A DNA stretch of 56,880 nt from Caldovatus sediminis (GCF_014644455.1 NZ_BMKS01000019.1:2512-59391), one strand, 5' to 3'. Counted from the stretch's first letter, positions 1 through 10,082 are shown. Made by a program: numbers and translations. The notes: generated by a model not told the origin, from the sequence alone.

Positions 1-146
1 GCGACCGCGGGCGTGCCGTCCGCGCTGCCGCCATCGGCGACGACGACCTCGTCCGCCGCATCGCCGAGCGCTGCGAGCGCCGCGGGCAGCGCGCCCGCGG
101 CGTCCAGCGTCGGCACGACCACGCTCAGGGTGGTGCCGCCGGCCAG
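1..146 (-). CDS. Glycosyltransferase family 2, N-terminal fragment (runs off the window)
   Basis: The minus strand reads into the left edge of the window. The visible residues, LSVVVPTLDAAGALPAAL followed by DEVVVADGGSADGT, are the first strand-helix and the nucleotide-sugar-binding acidic motif of a family 2 (GT-A fold) glycosyltransferase. They most resemble the short TIGR04283-type group. It lies in the same frame as the dehydrogenase upstream and follows its stop by about 27 bases, so the two are probably co-transcribed. A GGGGAGGAGG ribosome-binding sequence precedes it, but no ATG does. The start is either a CTG (codons at 144-146 or 126-128) or the GTG at 120-122. Substrate cannot be told from this fragment. 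Confidence 0.6.
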   Translation of the reverse strand, partial: MAGGTTLSVVVPTLDAAGALPAALAALGDAADEVVVADGGSADGTPAV

Positions 147-173
147 GGTCCCCGTGGCCGCCCTCCTCCCCGT

Positions 174-1442
174 TCAGCTGGCGAAGAACTGCTGCGTCCC
201 ATGCGCCTCGATGGCGCTGGCGAGGCGCGACAGGGCATGGACGTAGGCGGCGGTGCGGGGCGAGATGCCGCGCTCGCGCGACAGCGCCCAGATGGCGCGG
301 CCCTCGCGCTCCATGATCGCGCGCAGCCGCTCGTGCACCTCCTGCTCCGACCAGTAGTAGCCCTGGCGGTTCTGTACCCACTCGAAATAGGACACGGTGA
401 CGCCGCCGGCGTTGGCGAGGATGTCGGGCAGCACGACCACGCCCTTGCGGTCGAGGATCGTGTCCGCCTCGGGCGTGACTGGGCCGTTCGCCAGCTCCAG
501 GACGACCTTCGCGCGGATGCGGTCGGCGTTCCGCTCGTGGATCATGTCCTCGAGCGCGGCCGGAACCAGGAGGTCGCACTCCACCGCGACCAGGTCCTCG
601 GGCGAGAGCGCCTGGACTCCGTTCTCCCCGGCGAGGGAGGCGACGGAGCGGCCGGCGGCCTTCGCCTCCAGCAGCGCGCCGATATCCAGCCCGGCCGCGC
701 GGTACACCGCGCCGCCCGAGTCGGAGACCGCGACGATGCGATGCCCGTCCGCCCGCATCAGGCTCGCGATGTACTGGCCGGCGTTGCCGAAGCCCTGCAC
801 GGCGACGCGCATCCCGTCGGGCGGCAGCCCCAATTCTCGCGCGAGGTGGCGGACGAGGTAGTAGCCGCCGCGCGCCGTCGCGTCGTTGCGCCCGAGCGAG
901 CCGCCGAGCGCGATCGGCTTGCCGGTGATGACCGCCGGCACGGACTGGCCGACAATCGTCGCGTACTCGTCGGCCATCCAGCCCATGATCATCGAGTTGG
1001 TGTAGACGTCCGGCGCCGGGATGTCGCGGTCGGGCCCGATGATGCGGGCGAAGGCCTGGATGTAGGCGCGGGAGAGCCGCTCCAGCTCGGCCTTCGACAG
1101 GGTGCGGGGATCCACCTGCACCGCGCCCTTGCCGCCGCCGTAGGGGAGGTTCATCACCGCGCACTTGACGGTCATCCAGAAGGCGAGCGTCTCGACCTCC
1201 TCGGCCGTGGCGTCGGGGTGGAAGCGGATGCCGCCCTTGGTCGGGCCGCGCGTGTCGTCGTGGCGGCAGCGCCAGGCGAGGAAGGACTTCCGGGAGCCGT
1301 CGTCCATGCGGATCATCAGGCGGACCTTGGTGGTCTCGCGCGGATACTTCAGCCGCTCGAGGACATCGCCATCGACCCGGAGGTGCCGCGCCGCCTCGTC
1401 GAGGCGCGTGAGGGCGCGGTCGAGGATGGTGCCTTCCTGCAT
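174..1442 (-). CDS. Glu/Leu/Phe/Val dehydrogenase (NAD(P)-glutamate dehydrogenase type)
   Basis: A 422-residue ELFV dehydrogenase, the usual length for small hexameric glutamate dehydrogenases (RocG/GdhB-like), which interconvert glutamate and 2-oxoglutarate plus ammonia. The N-terminal domain has the RGPTKGGIRFHP segment and the PYGGGKGAV loop holding the substrate and catalytic lysines. DIPAPDVYTN follows. The Rossmann domain starts at VAVQGFGNAG (residue about 215) and ends with LANGPVTPEAD and LPDILANAGGVTVSYFEW. The ATG at 1442 is chosen because a GGGAT ribosome-binding sequence sits about 8 bases upstream and family alignment begins shortly after it; the frame stays open further upstream, but that part has no family character. 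Leucine or phenylalanine dehydrogenase is less likely from the motif set but not excluded. Confidence 0.9.
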   Translation of the reverse strand: MQEGTILDRALTRLDEAARHLRVDGDVLERLKYPRETTKVRLMIRMDDGSRKSFLAWRCRHDDTRGPTKGGIRFHPDATAEEVETLAFWMTVKCAVMNLPYGGGKGAVQVDPRTLSKAELERLSRAYIQAFARIIGPDRDIPAPDVYTNSMIMGWMADEYATIVGQSVPAVITGKPIALGGSLGRNDATARGGYYLVRHLARELGLPPDGMRVAVQGFGNAGQYIASLMRADGHRIVAVSDSGGAVYRAAGLDIGALLEAKAAGRSVASLAGENGVQALSPEDLVAVECDLLVPAALEDMIHERNADRIRAKVVLELANGPVTPEADTILDRKGVVVLPDILANAGGVTVSYFEWVQNRQGYYWSEQEVHERLRAIMEREGRAIWALSRERGISPRTAAYVHALSRLASAIEAHGTQQFFAS

Positions 1443-1701
1443 CAATCTGATCCCTTGTCGAATTGGGTCCGCTTCGACCCGTATCGGGCGTGGCGCGATT
1501 GCTGCATCGCACGGTCGTCTCGCCATCGGCAACCGGCCCGGGGCGTCGGGCGGCCATGACGCCATGTCGCGGCGGCGCGAGACAGGACCGGATGGATCCC
1601 TTTCGCGGCGACAGGTGCGGCGATCGAAGTTCTCATTGCGTTCTTGACGGCCGTTCCCCTCGTCTGGCAGGGTTCGAGCGAACGGAAGAGGAACAGGAGC
1701 C

Positions 1702-2871
1702 ATGCCCGACGGCGCCGACCTGTCCCACGCCCCCGCTGCGGCGCCGCCGCTCGCCCGCAAGGGCCGCGGCGCCCTGACCAATGCCCTCTCCACCCGCTTC
1801 GAGCAGACCACCGCTGAGGCCTTCGACGACGGCTGGGGCACCCTCGCCGCCGAGCTCGCCGACCTGCCGCCGCTGCCGACCACGCTGATCCGCGACCGGA
1901 CGCGCTCGGCGATGGCCTGGAACGACAGCCCGGACATCGGCTTCGACCGGTCCATCAACCCCTATCGCGGCTGCGAGCACGGCTGCATCTACTGCTACGC
2001 GCGGCCCTCCCACGCCTATCTCGGCTACTCGCCGGGCCTCGACTTCGAGACCCGCCTCGTGTTCAAGCCCGAGCTGCCGGCGCTGCTCGAGAAGGAGCTG
2101 CGGCGGCCCGGCTACGTGCCGCGGCCGGTCGCGCTCGGCGCCAACACCGATCCCTACCAGCCGGTCGAGCGCACGCTGCGGATCACGCGCGGCGTGCTCG
2201 AGGTGCTGGAGCGCTTCGGCCATCCGGTGACGATCGTCACCAAGTCGGCCGGCGTGCTGCGCGACCTCGACCTCGTGCAGCGCCTGGCGGCGCGCGACCT
2301 GGTGCATGTCTGCCTCTCGGTGACGACGCTCGACAATGCGCTGGCGCGGCGGATGGAGCCGCGCGCGGCGGCGCCGGCGCGGCGTCTCGCCGCGCTCGCC
2401 GAGCTGCGCCGCGCCGGGGTGCCGGCCGGCGCGCTGATGGCGCCGATCATCCCCGGCCTCAACGACGCCGAGATCGAGCGGGTGCTGGAGGCGTGCGCGG
2501 CGCACGGCGCGCTCGGCGCGGGCTACGTGCTGCTGCGCCTGCCGCACGAGATCGGGCCGCTCTTCGAGGAGTGGCTGCGCGCGCACTTCCCCGACCGCGC
2601 CGCGCGCGTGCTGGCGCTGGTGCGCGAGACGCGCGGCGGCGCGCTCTACGACGGCCGCTTCCGGCTCCGCCAGACCGGGACCGGCGCCTATGCGGCGATG
2701 ATCGCGCAGCGCTTCCGCGTCGCGCTGAAGCGGTTCGGCCTCGACCGGGCGGAACGCGGGCCGGGGCTCGACTGCACGCGGTTCCGGGTGCCCGACGACA
2801 AGGCGCCGCTCGCCCCGGGATCCGCCAACAGGTCCGCGGCGGTGCCGGAGGGGCAGCTGGCCCTGCTCTGA
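1702..2871 (+). CDS. PA0069-family radical SAM protein
   Basis: A 389-residue radical SAM protein of the PA0069 family, distantly related to spore photoproduct lyase (SplB/COG1533). The [4Fe-4S]-SAM motif is CxxxCxYC in NPYRGCEHGCIYCYARPSH at about residues 86-104. ALGANTDPYQPVE and the ITRGVLEVLERFGHP...IVTKS segments are typical of the family. The biochemical role of PA0069 proteins is not established. The ATG is preceded by AGGAGCC, a good ribosome-binding site. A TTGACG at 1644-1649 could be a -35 element. The gene converges with the nitronate monooxygenase, and the 150-base gap between them holds a dispersed repeat copy. Confidence 0.85.
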   Translation: MPDGADLSHAPAAAPPLARKGRGALTNALSTRFEQTTAEAFDDGWGTLAAELADLPPLPTTLIRDRTRSAMAWNDSPDIGFDRSINPYRGCEHGCIYCYARPSHAYLGYSPGLDFETRLVFKPELPALLEKELRRPGYVPRPVALGANTDPYQPVERTLRITRGVLEVLERFGHPVTIVTKSAGVLRDLDLVQRLAARDLVHVCLSVTTLDNALARRMEPRAAAPARRLAALAELRRAGVPAGALMAPIIPGLNDAEIERVLEACAAHGALGAGYVLLRLPHEIGPLFEEWLRAHFPDRAARVLALVRETRGGALYDGRFRLRQTGTGAYAAMIAQRFRVALKRFGLDRAERGPGLDCTRFRVPDDKAPLAPGSANRSAAVPEGQLALL

Positions 2872-2875
2872 GCGG

Positions 2876-2958
2876 ATCGCGGGCGACCGGGAGCGCGAAT
2901 CCGCCCGAGCGACGACGCGCCGGAGCCGTCGCCGCGCGCGCAGCCGGGCGGAAGCGCC
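2876..2958 (-). repeat. Dispersed intergenic repeat, diverged copy in inverse orientation
   Basis: This lies between the convergent radical SAM and nitronate monooxygenase genes. Read on the minus strand it aligns with the elements at 52225-52317 and 55408-55500. Shared blocks include CCGGGAGCGCGAATC and GCGCAGCCG.GCGGAA, with about 11 bases missing near one end. I estimate about 75% identity. It contains inverted repeats and may serve as a two-way terminator or a REP-like element. Confidence 0.5.
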
Positions 2959-3021
2959 CCGGCGGAGGGCGGATCGGGCAGCCCGGCCGGGCGCGCCGGA
3001 GCCGGCGCGATCCGCGCCCCG

Positions 3022-4146
3022 TCAGGCCGGCAGCAGCGCCTGCGCCTCCTCCCACAACCGGCGCACCAGCTCCGCCGCCGGCTCCGCGCGGGCCAGCGCC
3101 GCCGCCTGGCCGGCCCAGGCCTGCATGCGATCCAGCTCGCCCGCCGCCTGCGCCGCCTCGCGCATCGGCGTCGTCAGCACGCGCTGCACGGGGTAGGGCG
3201 CGGGCGGCGGCGCGTCCGGGGCGGCCGCCGCCCGCACGTAGCCGGTGGCGAGGGCGCGGCCGAGCCGGCCACTGAAGGCGCGCGTCAGCATCGTTCCCTC
3301 GGGCTCCGCGCGGCCGAGCGCCTCGGCCCAGGCGGGGTGGATCCCGGCCTCGGGGCAGCGCAGGAAGCCCGTGCCGATCTGCACCGCGCTGGCGCCGAGC
3401 GTCAGCGCCGCCGCCACGCCGCGCGCGTCGGCGATCCCGCCCGCGGCGATCACCGGCACGTCCAGCGCGTCGGCGAGGCGCGGCACCAGGGCGAAGAGGC
3501 CGGTCAGCTGCGCCTCGGCCGCGGCGGCCTCGAAGGCGCCGCGATGCCCGCCGGCCTCGGCGCCCTGGGCCACGATCGCGTCCGCGCCGGCCGCCACGGC
3601 GGCGCGCGCCTCGGCCAGCGTGGTCGCGCAGGCGAACCAGGCGATCCCGCGCGCCTTCATCGCCGCGACGACGCGCTCCGGGAACACGCCCATGATCGAG
3701 GAGAGCACCGCCGGCTGCGCCGCGAGCATCGCCGCGCACTGGGCGTCGAAGTCGGGCAGCAGCGGACCCTCGCCGGGCGGCGCCGGGCGCGGGCCGAAGC
3801 GCGCGAGGAAGTCGGCCACCGCCGCCTCGCGCGCGGGGTCGCGCCGGGGCGGCGGGTCCGGGATCCAGAGGTTCATCTGGACGCTGCCGTTGCTCCGCGC
3901 GCGGAAATCGCGCGCCCACGCGAGGATCGCCTCGGGCGTCATCATCAGCGCGCCCATCCCGCCCATGCCGCCGGCATTCGCCACCGCCGCGGCGAGCGCC
4001 GGCGGACAGGCGCCGGCCATCGGCGCCTGGAGGATCGGCACGCGCAGGCCGAACCGTGCGCAGAACGCGGCGGCGCGGGCGCGCGCGGAGGCGGTGGTCT
4101 TCGTCCGGGCGGGGCGGGAGGGGAGGGTCCTCGACGGGTCCGTCAT
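3022..4146 (-). CDS. Nitronate monooxygenase / 2-nitropropane dioxygenase family protein
   Basis: A 374-residue FMN-dependent TIM-barrel protein of the NMO/NPD family, which oxidises alkyl nitronates to carbonyl compounds and nitrite. Visible signatures are [26 protein letters not shown] near the N-terminus, [10 protein letters not shown] (the conserved family glycine/histidine segment, about residue 193), the phosphate-binding [19 protein letters not shown] and [13 protein letters not shown]. The family often also covers enoyl-ACP reductase FabK-like enzymes, but the HRG context and length favour NMO. It lies downstream of a LysR gene on the same strand across 116 bases that contain nested inverted repeats, so regulation by that LysR protein is plausible. 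Confidence 0.85.
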   Translation of the reverse strand: MTDPSRTLPSRPARTKTTASARARAAAFCARFGLRVPILQAPMAGACPPALAAAVANAGGMGGMGALMMTPEAILAWARDFRARSNGSVQMNLWIPDPPPRRDPAREAAVADFLARFGPRPAPPGEGPLLPDFDAQCAAMLAAQPAVLSSIMGVFPERVVAAMKARGIAWFACATTLAEARAAVAAGADAIVAQGAEAGGHRGAFEAAAAEAQLTGLFALVPRLADALDVPVIAAGGIADARGVAAALTLGASAVQIGTGFLRCPEAGIHPAWAEALGRAEPEGTMLTRAFSGRLGRALATGYVRAAAAPDAPPPAPYPVQRVLTTPMREAAQAAGELDRMQAWAGQAAALARAEPAAELVRRLWEEAQALLPA

Positions 4147-4192
4147 GGCATCGCCTCGGCGGCTGGGGACCGCAGGCTAGCCCTGCCATCCT

Positions 4193-4239
4193 ATCGCGAA
4201 AAACGATTTATCCAGATCGGTGCGATCTGCGTTCGCGAT
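4193..4239. promoter_or_regulatory. Nested inverted repeats between the LysR gene and the nitronate monooxygenase gene
   Basis: An outer perfect pair, ATCGCGAA (4193-4200) and TTCGCGAT (4232-4239), encloses an inner perfect dyad AGATCG-N3-CGATCT (4214-4228). The segment is much richer in A and T than the surrounding genes. It sits upstream of the minus-strand nitronate monooxygenase, where LysR-type regulators bind dyads. That this LysR protein binds here is inference. Confidence 0.4.
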
Positions 4240-4262
4240 GATTGCCGGGCGGCGCGCCCGGC

Positions 4263-5150
4263 TCAGGCCGCGGCCTGCGCCGTCGCCGGCGGCCGGGCGC
4301 AGGCGAGGAAGGCGGCGAGCGCGCTTGAGAGATGGCCGTCGTGGCGCCGGATGAACACCGTCTCGACCCGCGCCTCGGCGGGCGGGAGGGCGTGGACCGC
4401 GACCCGGTTCTCCTCGCGCCAGACGGGGCCGATCAGCGCGCGCGGCAGCAGCGTCACGCCGAGCCCGGCCGCGACGCAGCCCAGGATCGCCTCCAGCGTG
4501 CCGAACTCGAGCAGCCGCGGGCGGGGGACGCCGCGCCGCGCCAGGATCGTCTCCAGCCGCTGGCGGTAGGAGCATCCGGCGCGCAGCACGACAATGCGCA
4601 CCTCGCCACGCCGCACCAGCGCGTCCAGCGAGGCGACGCCGGGCGCGGTGAGCACGGCGAGCTCCTCCCGGAACACCGTCTCCTCCGCCAGGTCGGGATG
4701 GTCCACCGGGCCGCAGACGAAGGCGCCCTCCAGCCGGCCGGCGAGCACCTCCTCCACCAGTTCGCAGGTCGTGCCGGTGCGGAGCGAGAGGTCCACCGCC
4801 GGGTGCGCGGCGGCGAAGGCGGCGAGCACGGGCGGCAGCCGCAGCCCGGCCGTCGTCTCCAGCGCGCCGACCCGCAGCGGGCCGCGCGGCGTGCCGTCGT
4901 CGCGCGCGGCGCGGCAGGCCTCCTCGAGCAGGTGCACGAGCCGCGCCGCATAGGGCAGCAGGCGCCGCCCGGCCGGGGTCAGGGAGACGCCGCGGGCGTG
5001 GCGCTCGAACAGCGCGACGCCGAGCCGCGCCTCGAGCTGCCGGATGCGGGCGGTGACGTTCGACTGGACCGTGTTGAGCTCGGCCGCCGCCCGGCTCATC
5101 CCGCCGAGCCGCGCGACCGCCTCGAAGATGCGGAGTGCGGAGGCGTCCAT
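4263..5150 (-). CDS. LysR-family transcriptional regulator
   Basis: A 295-residue LysR-type regulator of normal length. Residues 1-60 are the winged helix-turn-helix ([52 protein letters not shown]). The rest is a periplasmic-binding-protein-like effector domain starting near [13 protein letters not shown]. The effector is unknown. The gene lies immediately upstream of the nitronate monooxygenase on the same strand, with a dyad-rich 116-base gap, so that gene is a candidate target. It is divergent from rnhB, with 96 bases between the starts. Confidence 0.9.
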   Translation of the reverse strand: MDASALRIFEAVARLGGMSRAAAELNTVQSNVTARIRQLEARLGVALFERHARGVSLTPAGRRLLPYAARLVHLLEEACRAARDDGTPRGPLRVGALETTAGLRLPPVLAAFAAAHPAVDLSLRTGTTCELVEEVLAGRLEGAFVCGPVDHPDLAEETVFREELAVLTAPGVASLDALVRRGEVRIVVLRAGCSYRQRLETILARRGVPRPRLLEFGTLEAILGCVAAGLGVTLLPRALIGPVWREENRVAVHALPPAEARVETVFIRRHDGHLSSALAAFLACARPPATAQAAA

Positions 5151-5246
5151 GGGCGCGAGGATACGCCAGGACGCGGCCCGGGCGCGATGGCGCTTCCTCG
5201 TCCGCGCCGATGCGAATCGCGCCGGGCCGGGCTATGGCTGGGCGCC

Positions 5247-5933
5247 ATGCCGGATTTCAGCCTCGAGGCGGCGGCCGGGGCCGCGCGCGTCGCCGGGGTG
5301 GACGAGGCGGGGCGCGGGCCGCTGGCCGGCCCGGTGCTCGCCGCGGCGGTGGTGTTCGCGCGGCGCCCGCCGCGCGGCCTCGCCGCGCTGCTCGACGACA
5401 GCAAGCGGCTGTCGGCGGCCGCGCGCGAGGCCGCCTTCGCCGCGCTGCGCGAGGCCGCGGCCGCAGGGCGGGCCGAGATCGGCATCGGCGCCGCCTCGGT
5501 GGCCGAGATCGCGCGGCTCAACATCCTGCGCGCCACCCATCTCGCCATGGCGCGGGCGCTCGCCCGGCTGCCCGGCGGCCCGCCCGACCTCGCGCTGGTG
5601 GACGGCGACCGGCCGCCGCCGCTGCCCGCCGGCGCGCGCTGCGCGCTGCGCTGCGTCGTCGGCGGCGATGCGCGCAGCCTCTCCATCGCCGCCGCCTCGA
5701 TCGTGGCCAAGGTGCTGCGCGACCACGCCATGCGGCGGCTCGATGCGCGCTGGCCGGGCTACGGCTTCGCCCGCCATGCCGGCTATCCGACGCCGGCGCA
5801 TCTCGCGGCGCTGGCGCGGCTCGGCCCGACGCCGCACCACCGCCCCGGCTTCGCGCCGGTGGACCAGGCGCGACTCGCGCTCGACCCGCCGCACGCGGCG
5901 GTTGACACGCCCGAGTCGCGCAAGCGATTCTAA
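5247..5933 (+). CDS. rnhB: Ribonuclease HII
   Basis: A 228-residue RNase HII, which removes ribonucleotides from RNA-DNA hybrids and cooperates in ribonucleotide excision. The catalytic acidic cluster is visible: [13 protein letters not shown] (DE motif, about residue 19), the lysine-serine [11 protein letters not shown] (about residue 120) and [14 protein letters not shown]. The start is the ATG at 5247, which begins a short leader before the conserved domain. The 3' end of the gene contains the probable promoter of ccrM. rnhB next to ccrM is a common alphaproteobacterial arrangement. Confidence 0.93.
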   Translation: MPDFSLEAAAGAARVAGVDEAGRGPLAGPVLAAAVVFARRPPRGLAALLDDSKRLSAAAREAAFAALREAAAAGRAEIGIGAASVAEIARLNILRATHLAMARALARLPGGPPDLALVDGDRPPPLPAGARCALRCVVGGDARSLSIAAASIVAKVLRDHAMRRLDARWPGYGFARHAGYPTPAHLAALARLGPTPHHRPGFAPVDQARLALDPPHAAVDTPESRKRF

Positions 5934-5935
5934 GC
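5902..5935 (+). promoter_or_regulatory. Probable ccrM promoter containing two GANTC methylation sites
   Basis: A perfect TTGACA hexamer lies at 5902-5907 inside the 3' end of rnhB. It is followed by GAGTC (5913-5917) and GATTC (5926-5930), both matches to GANTC, the sequence that CcrM methylates. The -10 element is unclear: the best options are GATTCT at 5926-5931 (18-base spacer) or TCTAAG at 5929-5934. The ccrM start codon is about 40 bases downstream. In Caulobacter the ccrM promoter carries GANTC sites and is sensitive to their methylation, so feedback control is the natural reading here. Confidence 0.5.
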
Positions 5936-5941
5936 ACTTAG

Positions 5942-7111
<1,170 letters not shown>

Positions 7112-7466
7112 CGCGACGGTGGAGGTCCTTCGCTTTTCGTTCCCGCGGACTGGCGACGTATGGTTGAAAAACCGATTGTCGTCTCACGCCGTTCCGTTGC
7201 GCGCCACATCGAACGAGAATCTTCGACATCTGCTGCTGACGCGGCGACCCGGACCCCCTATCCTTCGCGGCGTAGCGCCATGCCCTGCCGGCGTGTTCTA
7301 GCTACGTTCCGTTTTGGGGTGTAACTCGCGGCGTCACCGCCCCTCTGGCTGCGTTTCGGCAGCCGGGGACTGGTCTGGCGAATCGCCGCCGGCGGCGGAG
7401 CGGCTGAGCCGTCTCCGTCGCCTCGTTCTCTTCGGAAGGGACCCTGGTGGTTCGGCGGCTCGCCCG
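7112..7466. other. 355-base intergenic region between convergent ccrM and sensor kinase genes, no gene seen
   Basis: The stretch from about 7120 to 7330 is clearly richer in A and T than the flanking genes (for example GGTTGAAAAACCGATTG and TTCCGTTTTGGGGTG). I find no start/stop pair with protein-like composition. A small GCCCG/CGGGC inverted repeat overlaps the kinase stop codon at about 7464-7478. A small RNA or a recently lost gene cannot be excluded. Confidence 0.4.
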
Positions 7467-9755
7467 TCAGGCGGGCTCCCGCGCCGGCTTGACCGTGCCG
7501 TCAGCCGCTGGCGCCTGCTGGCCGGAGGGGCCCCCCGCACTTCCCGGCAGCAGGCGCCGTGCCGGGATGGTCACGATGCAGCGCAGCCCCTCTTCGGCCC
7601 ATTCCGTCGTCACCGTGCCGCCGAGCTGGTGGCGCACCGTCTGCTGGATCAGGCGCGAGCCGAATCCGCCGCCGCCGGAGGGGACCGTCGCCGCCGGGGC
7701 CGCACCGCCGGCGCTCCGGGCCGGCGGAGGTCCGCCCGATTCGGTCCAGGTCAGGCGCAGGCCGCCGCTCGGCTCCGGCATCGGCGCCCAGCTCACCACC
7801 ACCCGCCCGGTCGCCACCGAGAGCGCGCCGTGCTTTGCCGCGTTGGTCGCCAGCTCGTGCAGCACCATCGCCACCGGCTGGGCCGCGTCGGGCGCGAGGC
7901 GCACGGGCGGGCCGAGGAACTCCACCCGCCCCGCATAGGCCGCGAGTTCCTCGGCCACGAGGTTGCGCAGTTCCGCCCCGGACCATCGGTTCTGCGCCAG
8001 CAGGTTGTGGGCGCGGGCCAGCGCGTCGATGCGGCCCTCCACCGTCTCGGCGAAGCTCGTGGGGTCGTCGCGGCGGGAGAGGCGGAGCAGCGCCTTGGTC
8101 ACCGCCAGCACGTTCTTCGCGCGGTGGTCCACCTCGCGCGCGAGCAGCGCCTGGCGCTCCTCTGCGGCCTTGCGCTCGCTGATGTCCTGCACCACGCCGG
8201 CAAGGCGCAGCGGCGCGCCGCTCGCCGGATCGCGCGCGACCACCGCGCCGTAGTCCGCGACCCAGTTCCAGCCGCCGCCGCCGATCAGACGCCGCACCCG
8301 GTACTCGACGGCGAAGCCGTCCGTCGCGCCGGCAAGGGCGGCGGCAAGGGCCGCCTCGCGCTTCGGCCAGTCGTCCGGGTGGACGCGCTCGCGCAGCCGG
8401 GCCTCGGCATCGCCGCCGCCCTCGCCCCCCATCCAGAGGCCGCCGTAGATCTCGGCTGCGCGCTCGTCCCAGCTCGCGCCGCCGCCGTTCAGCTCGCGCT
8501 GCCAGGTGCCGAGCCCCGCGCCCCCGAGGGCGAGGCGGAGCCGCGCCTCGCCTTCCGCGAGCCGTGCATTCGCTGCCTTGAGCTCGGCGGTGCGCTCGGC
8601 CACGCGCTCCTCGAGCTCGGCGTTGAGCTGGGCCAGCCGCTGAATCGCGGCGCGCCGCTCCGCCACCGCCGCGCTGAGCGCATGGGCGGTGCCGGCGGCG
8701 ACCACGAGGAAGATCTGCAGCAGCACGATCTGGGCCGAGGCGGGCAGGAATTCGCTGGCGAAGGGCCCGTAGCCCGCGCTGGTGCCGCCGATCGCGACGG
8801 CGGTCAGCACGCTGACCGACAGCGCCACCACGCCGGGCCCGAAGCGCAGCGCCGGCCACAGCAGCGGCGGCAGGGCGAGGAAGGAAACCGGCCCCTGGAC
8901 CCGCGAATCCCAGAACACGAGCGAGGCCAGCACCGCGACCAGGGTGAGCGCCGCCAACGCCTCGGCGGCGCGCCGGCGCAGCACCGCGACGGGAGGGACC
9001 GGCTGCCCGCCCCAGGCGGCGAGGCCGAGGACGACCGGCGTGCCGACCGCGATGCCTACCGCGTCCGCCGCCCACCAGACCTTCCAGGTCTCGAGCATCC
9101 CGCCGGCCAGCGGATCGGCGGTGGCACCGGCGCCGAGCGTCGCCCCCATCGCCGGCGCGGTCACCGCCGCGGCGAGCACCGCAAGCAGGTCGCCGAGCCG
9201 GTCGAGGCGCGGGGGTTCCTTCGAGCGGCGCAACTGCTGGACCAGGACGGCGCCCAGCAGGCCCTCGATCGTGTTGGCGCCGATCAGGCCGAGGGTGGCC
9301 GGCATGGTGCGGCCGAGCAGCAGCACATCCGCGACCAGGTTGGCGGCCGCCGCGGCGACGATCACGGCGGGCCAGCGCCGGCGCTCGCCGGCGATCAGCA
9401 GGGCGGCGAGGTAGAGCCCGGCCGCCGGCCAGAAGGTGGCGACCCGCGACGGGCCGAGCGCCGCGGCATGCCCTGCGAGCGCGCCGGCGAAGTATCCGAG
9501 CAGGAAGAGCGAGAGCAGGATCAACACCGGCGGTGCCGCGGCCCGTGCCCAGGGCAGCGGCGCCCGGCCGGCGCCGCCCCGCGCCGCCTCGGTCCGGGTC
9601 GGCTCCGCCTCCGCGGTGGCGGCCGCAGGCGCGACCTGCGGATCGGCTCCGGCCGTGGCTGCCGACGCCAGGGGATGCGAGGGCGTCCAGGGCGGTTCGG
9701 TCAGAACTGCCCCGTGGAGGCCTCCGCTGCTGCCCGGAGGCAATCCGATGCTCAT
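7467..9755 (-). CDS. Membrane sensor histidine kinase with MASE1, PAS and HWE kinase domains
   Basis: A 762-residue kinase. Residues about 75-360 form a multi-span MASE1 sensory domain with the hallmark FWPAAGLYLAALL near residue 108. A short coiled coil follows (370-405), then a PAS/PAC fold (about 405-525: GLGTWQREL...WNWVADYGAVV...GVVQDISERK). The HWE-type dimerisation/phosphoacceptor motif is EVDHRAKNVLAVTKALLRL with His544. The ATPase domain has HELATNAAKHGALS (N638) and GFGSRLI. HWE kinases often feed the PhyR/EcfG general stress response or act as photosensors, but no response regulator lies nearby. The ATG at 9755 is preferred; the frame is open for 86 codons upstream but reads as arginine-rich noise. 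Confidence 0.87.
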   Translation of the reverse strand: MSIGLPPGSSGGLHGAVLTEPPWTPSHPLASAATAGADPQVAPAAATAEAEPTRTEAARGGAGRAPLPWARAAAPPVLILLSLFLLGYFAGALAGHAAALGPSRVATFWPAAGLYLAALLIAGERRRWPAVIVAAAAANLVADVLLLGRTMPATLGLIGANTIEGLLGAVLVQQLRRSKEPPRLDRLGDLLAVLAAAVTAPAMGATLGAGATADPLAGGMLETWKVWWAADAVGIAVGTPVVLGLAAWGGQPVPPVAVLRRRAAEALAALTLVAVLASLVFWDSRVQGPVSFLALPPLLWPALRFGPGVVALSVSVLTAVAIGGTSAGYGPFASEFLPASAQIVLLQIFLVVAAGTAHALSAAVAERRAAIQRLAQLNAELEERVAERTAELKAANARLAEGEARLRLALGGAGLGTWQRELNGGGASWDERAAEIYGGLWMGGEGGGDAEARLRERVHPDDWPKREAALAAALAGATDGFAVEYRVRRLIGGGGWNWVADYGAVVARDPASGAPLRLAGVVQDISERKAAEERQALLAREVDHRAKNVLAVTKALLRLSRRDDPTSFAETVEGRIDALARAHNLLAQNRWSGAELRNLVAEELAAYAGRVEFLGPPVRLAPDAAQPVAMVLHELATNAAKHGALSVATGRVVVSWAPMPEPSGGLRLTWTESGGPPPARSAGGAAPAATVPSGGGGFGSRLIQQTVRHQLGGTVTTEWAEEGLRCIVTIPARRLLPGSAGGPSGQQAPAADGTVKPAREPA

Positions 9756-10082
9756 CGCCAAGTCCCGTACGCCAGCGCCCCGCTCCGCCGCTGAAGTCGA
9801 CGCTGCCGGCCGGGCACGGCGCGCCCAGCGGACGCCTCTTCCGTGCCGCCTGCGGTGGCGGTCGGCAGCGCCGCGGCACGCGAGCTCCGATCCGGCGACC
9901 GCCCCTGCGAAGGCGATCAAAACAATCTTAACCCCGAATCGGCCTTCAACGCGCGCGCGAATTTCACGCTGCGGGCGGTCCGTGCCGCGCGGCACCGGAC
10001 CGCCCGGCCGCAACCCCGTTGGCGGCCATGTGCGAGGGGAGCGCGAGATCGGCCTCGGGCAGCGGGCACGCCCTTCTCGGCG
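9756..10082. other. 327-base intergenic region with probable sensor kinase promoter and a mutY-side hairpin
   Basis: An AT-rich island at about 9905-9970 (ATCAAAACAATCTTAACC) is flanked by GAAGGC and GCCTTC arms and is the likely promoter region of the minus-strand kinase gene. I cannot assign -35 and -10 boxes with confidence. A strong GC-rich hairpin lies at 9973-10005. No coding region is supported. Confidence 0.4.
9973..10005 (-). terminator. Strong GC hairpin downstream of mutY
   Basis: The outer arms GGGCGGTCCG (9973-9982) and CGGACCGCCC (9996-10005) pair perfectly. The interior TGCCGC/GCGGCA also pairs, leaving one unpaired base, so the stem is about 16 base pairs. It lies about 78 bases after the mutY stop. 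There is no run of T after it on either strand, so it is terminator-like rather than a canonical intrinsic terminator. Confidence 0.35.

Noticed and set aside
7314-9794. Very long plus-strand open frame opposite the sensor kinase
   Set aside because: Long antisense frames are normal at this GC content; the minus-strand protein has clear MASE1, PAS and kinase motifs.
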